From NCBI RefSeq assembly GCF_020497125.1, contig NC_059075.1, positions 62,887,321 to 62,951,320 on the forward strand: a stretch of DNA of 64,000 nt. The letters are read 5' to 3'. The notes beneath the pieces are model-generated. The model was not told the origin of the DNA and searched no databases. It saw only the letters and a program-made list of their open reading frames with translations. Positions 63,991 through 64,000 of this stretch are shown here, piece by piece (the first letter of the stretch is position 1; the number at the start of each line of letters is the position of its first letter). The DNA comes from Mauremys mutica (taxonomy: Eukaryota > Chordata > Testudines > Geoemydidae). A program made the translations under genes and the position numbers.

Positions 63991-64000
63991 ATCTAGAGCA

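Noticed and set aside
1..64000. CRISPR arrays, operons, bacterial-type promoters, tRNA or rRNA genes
   Set aside because: None seen; the tRNA-like boxes found belong to SINEs, and composition and introns show vertebrate DNA.

Overview
This is vertebrate nuclear DNA, most likely from a turtle (Testudines). It has long introns with GT-AG splice sites, 5'-truncated CR1 LINEs ending in the (ATTCTTATG)n-type tail, tRNA-derived SINEs with a CR1-like tail, MIR remnants, many hAT and Harbinger-like non-autonomous elements, and several Penelope-like elements (PLEs). No bacterial-type gene is present.

Host gene. The left 39.6 kb is one minus-strand gene read from 39608 down past the left edge. I found 14 coding exons by eye. 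Their splice phases join without a break into 489 codons. The product is a group IV cytosolic phospholipase A2 and looks closest to the epsilon type (PLA2G4E). It has an N-terminal extension, a C2 domain, a linker encoded by small exons, and the first half of the lipase domain with the GGGxR oxyanion region and the GLSGT nucleophile. The rest of the lipase domain, including the catalytic Asp, lies outside the window.

Mobile elements. 1-39.5 kb is introns filled with repeats: CR1 (2.4-3.9, 17.1, 30.8-31.5, 36.8 kb), hAT elements with 8-bp target duplications (1.06, 5.9, 15.4 kb), MITEs sharing GTCTACAC termini, SINEs, and a broken transposase gene (32.2-34.0 kb). 39.6-64 kb is upstream flanking DNA with a PLE copy holding a 1.2-kb open RT/GIY-YIG frame (41.4-42.9 kb), a 2.2-kb Harbinger-like element (44.0-46.2 kb), a second PLE fragment (50.2-51.3 kb), a compact PLE with inverted termini (52.8-53.6 kb), a 1.4-kb G-rich hAT-like element (56.8-58.2 kb), an antisense CR1 (60.3-62.0 kb) and a foldback hAT MITE at the right end.

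Most interesting system. The PLE terminal repeats carry a hammerhead-ribozyme-like motif: CUGAUGA, a 6-bp stem II, GAAA, a 2-bp stem III and a UC cleavage site. It recurs on both strands at about 6.9, 19.9, 32.2, 41.5, 52.9, 53.5, 59.3 and 63.5 kb. Stem II shows a compensatory change between two subfamilies. Short insertions of about 80-95 bp start at nearly the same nucleotide just 5' of the motif, and several insertions are flanked by 11-12 bp target duplications. Hammerheads in PLEs are known in general. The short defined units, the inverted head-to-head pairs and the subfamily with a substituted core are the parts worth testing here. I did not find a convincing stem I by eye.
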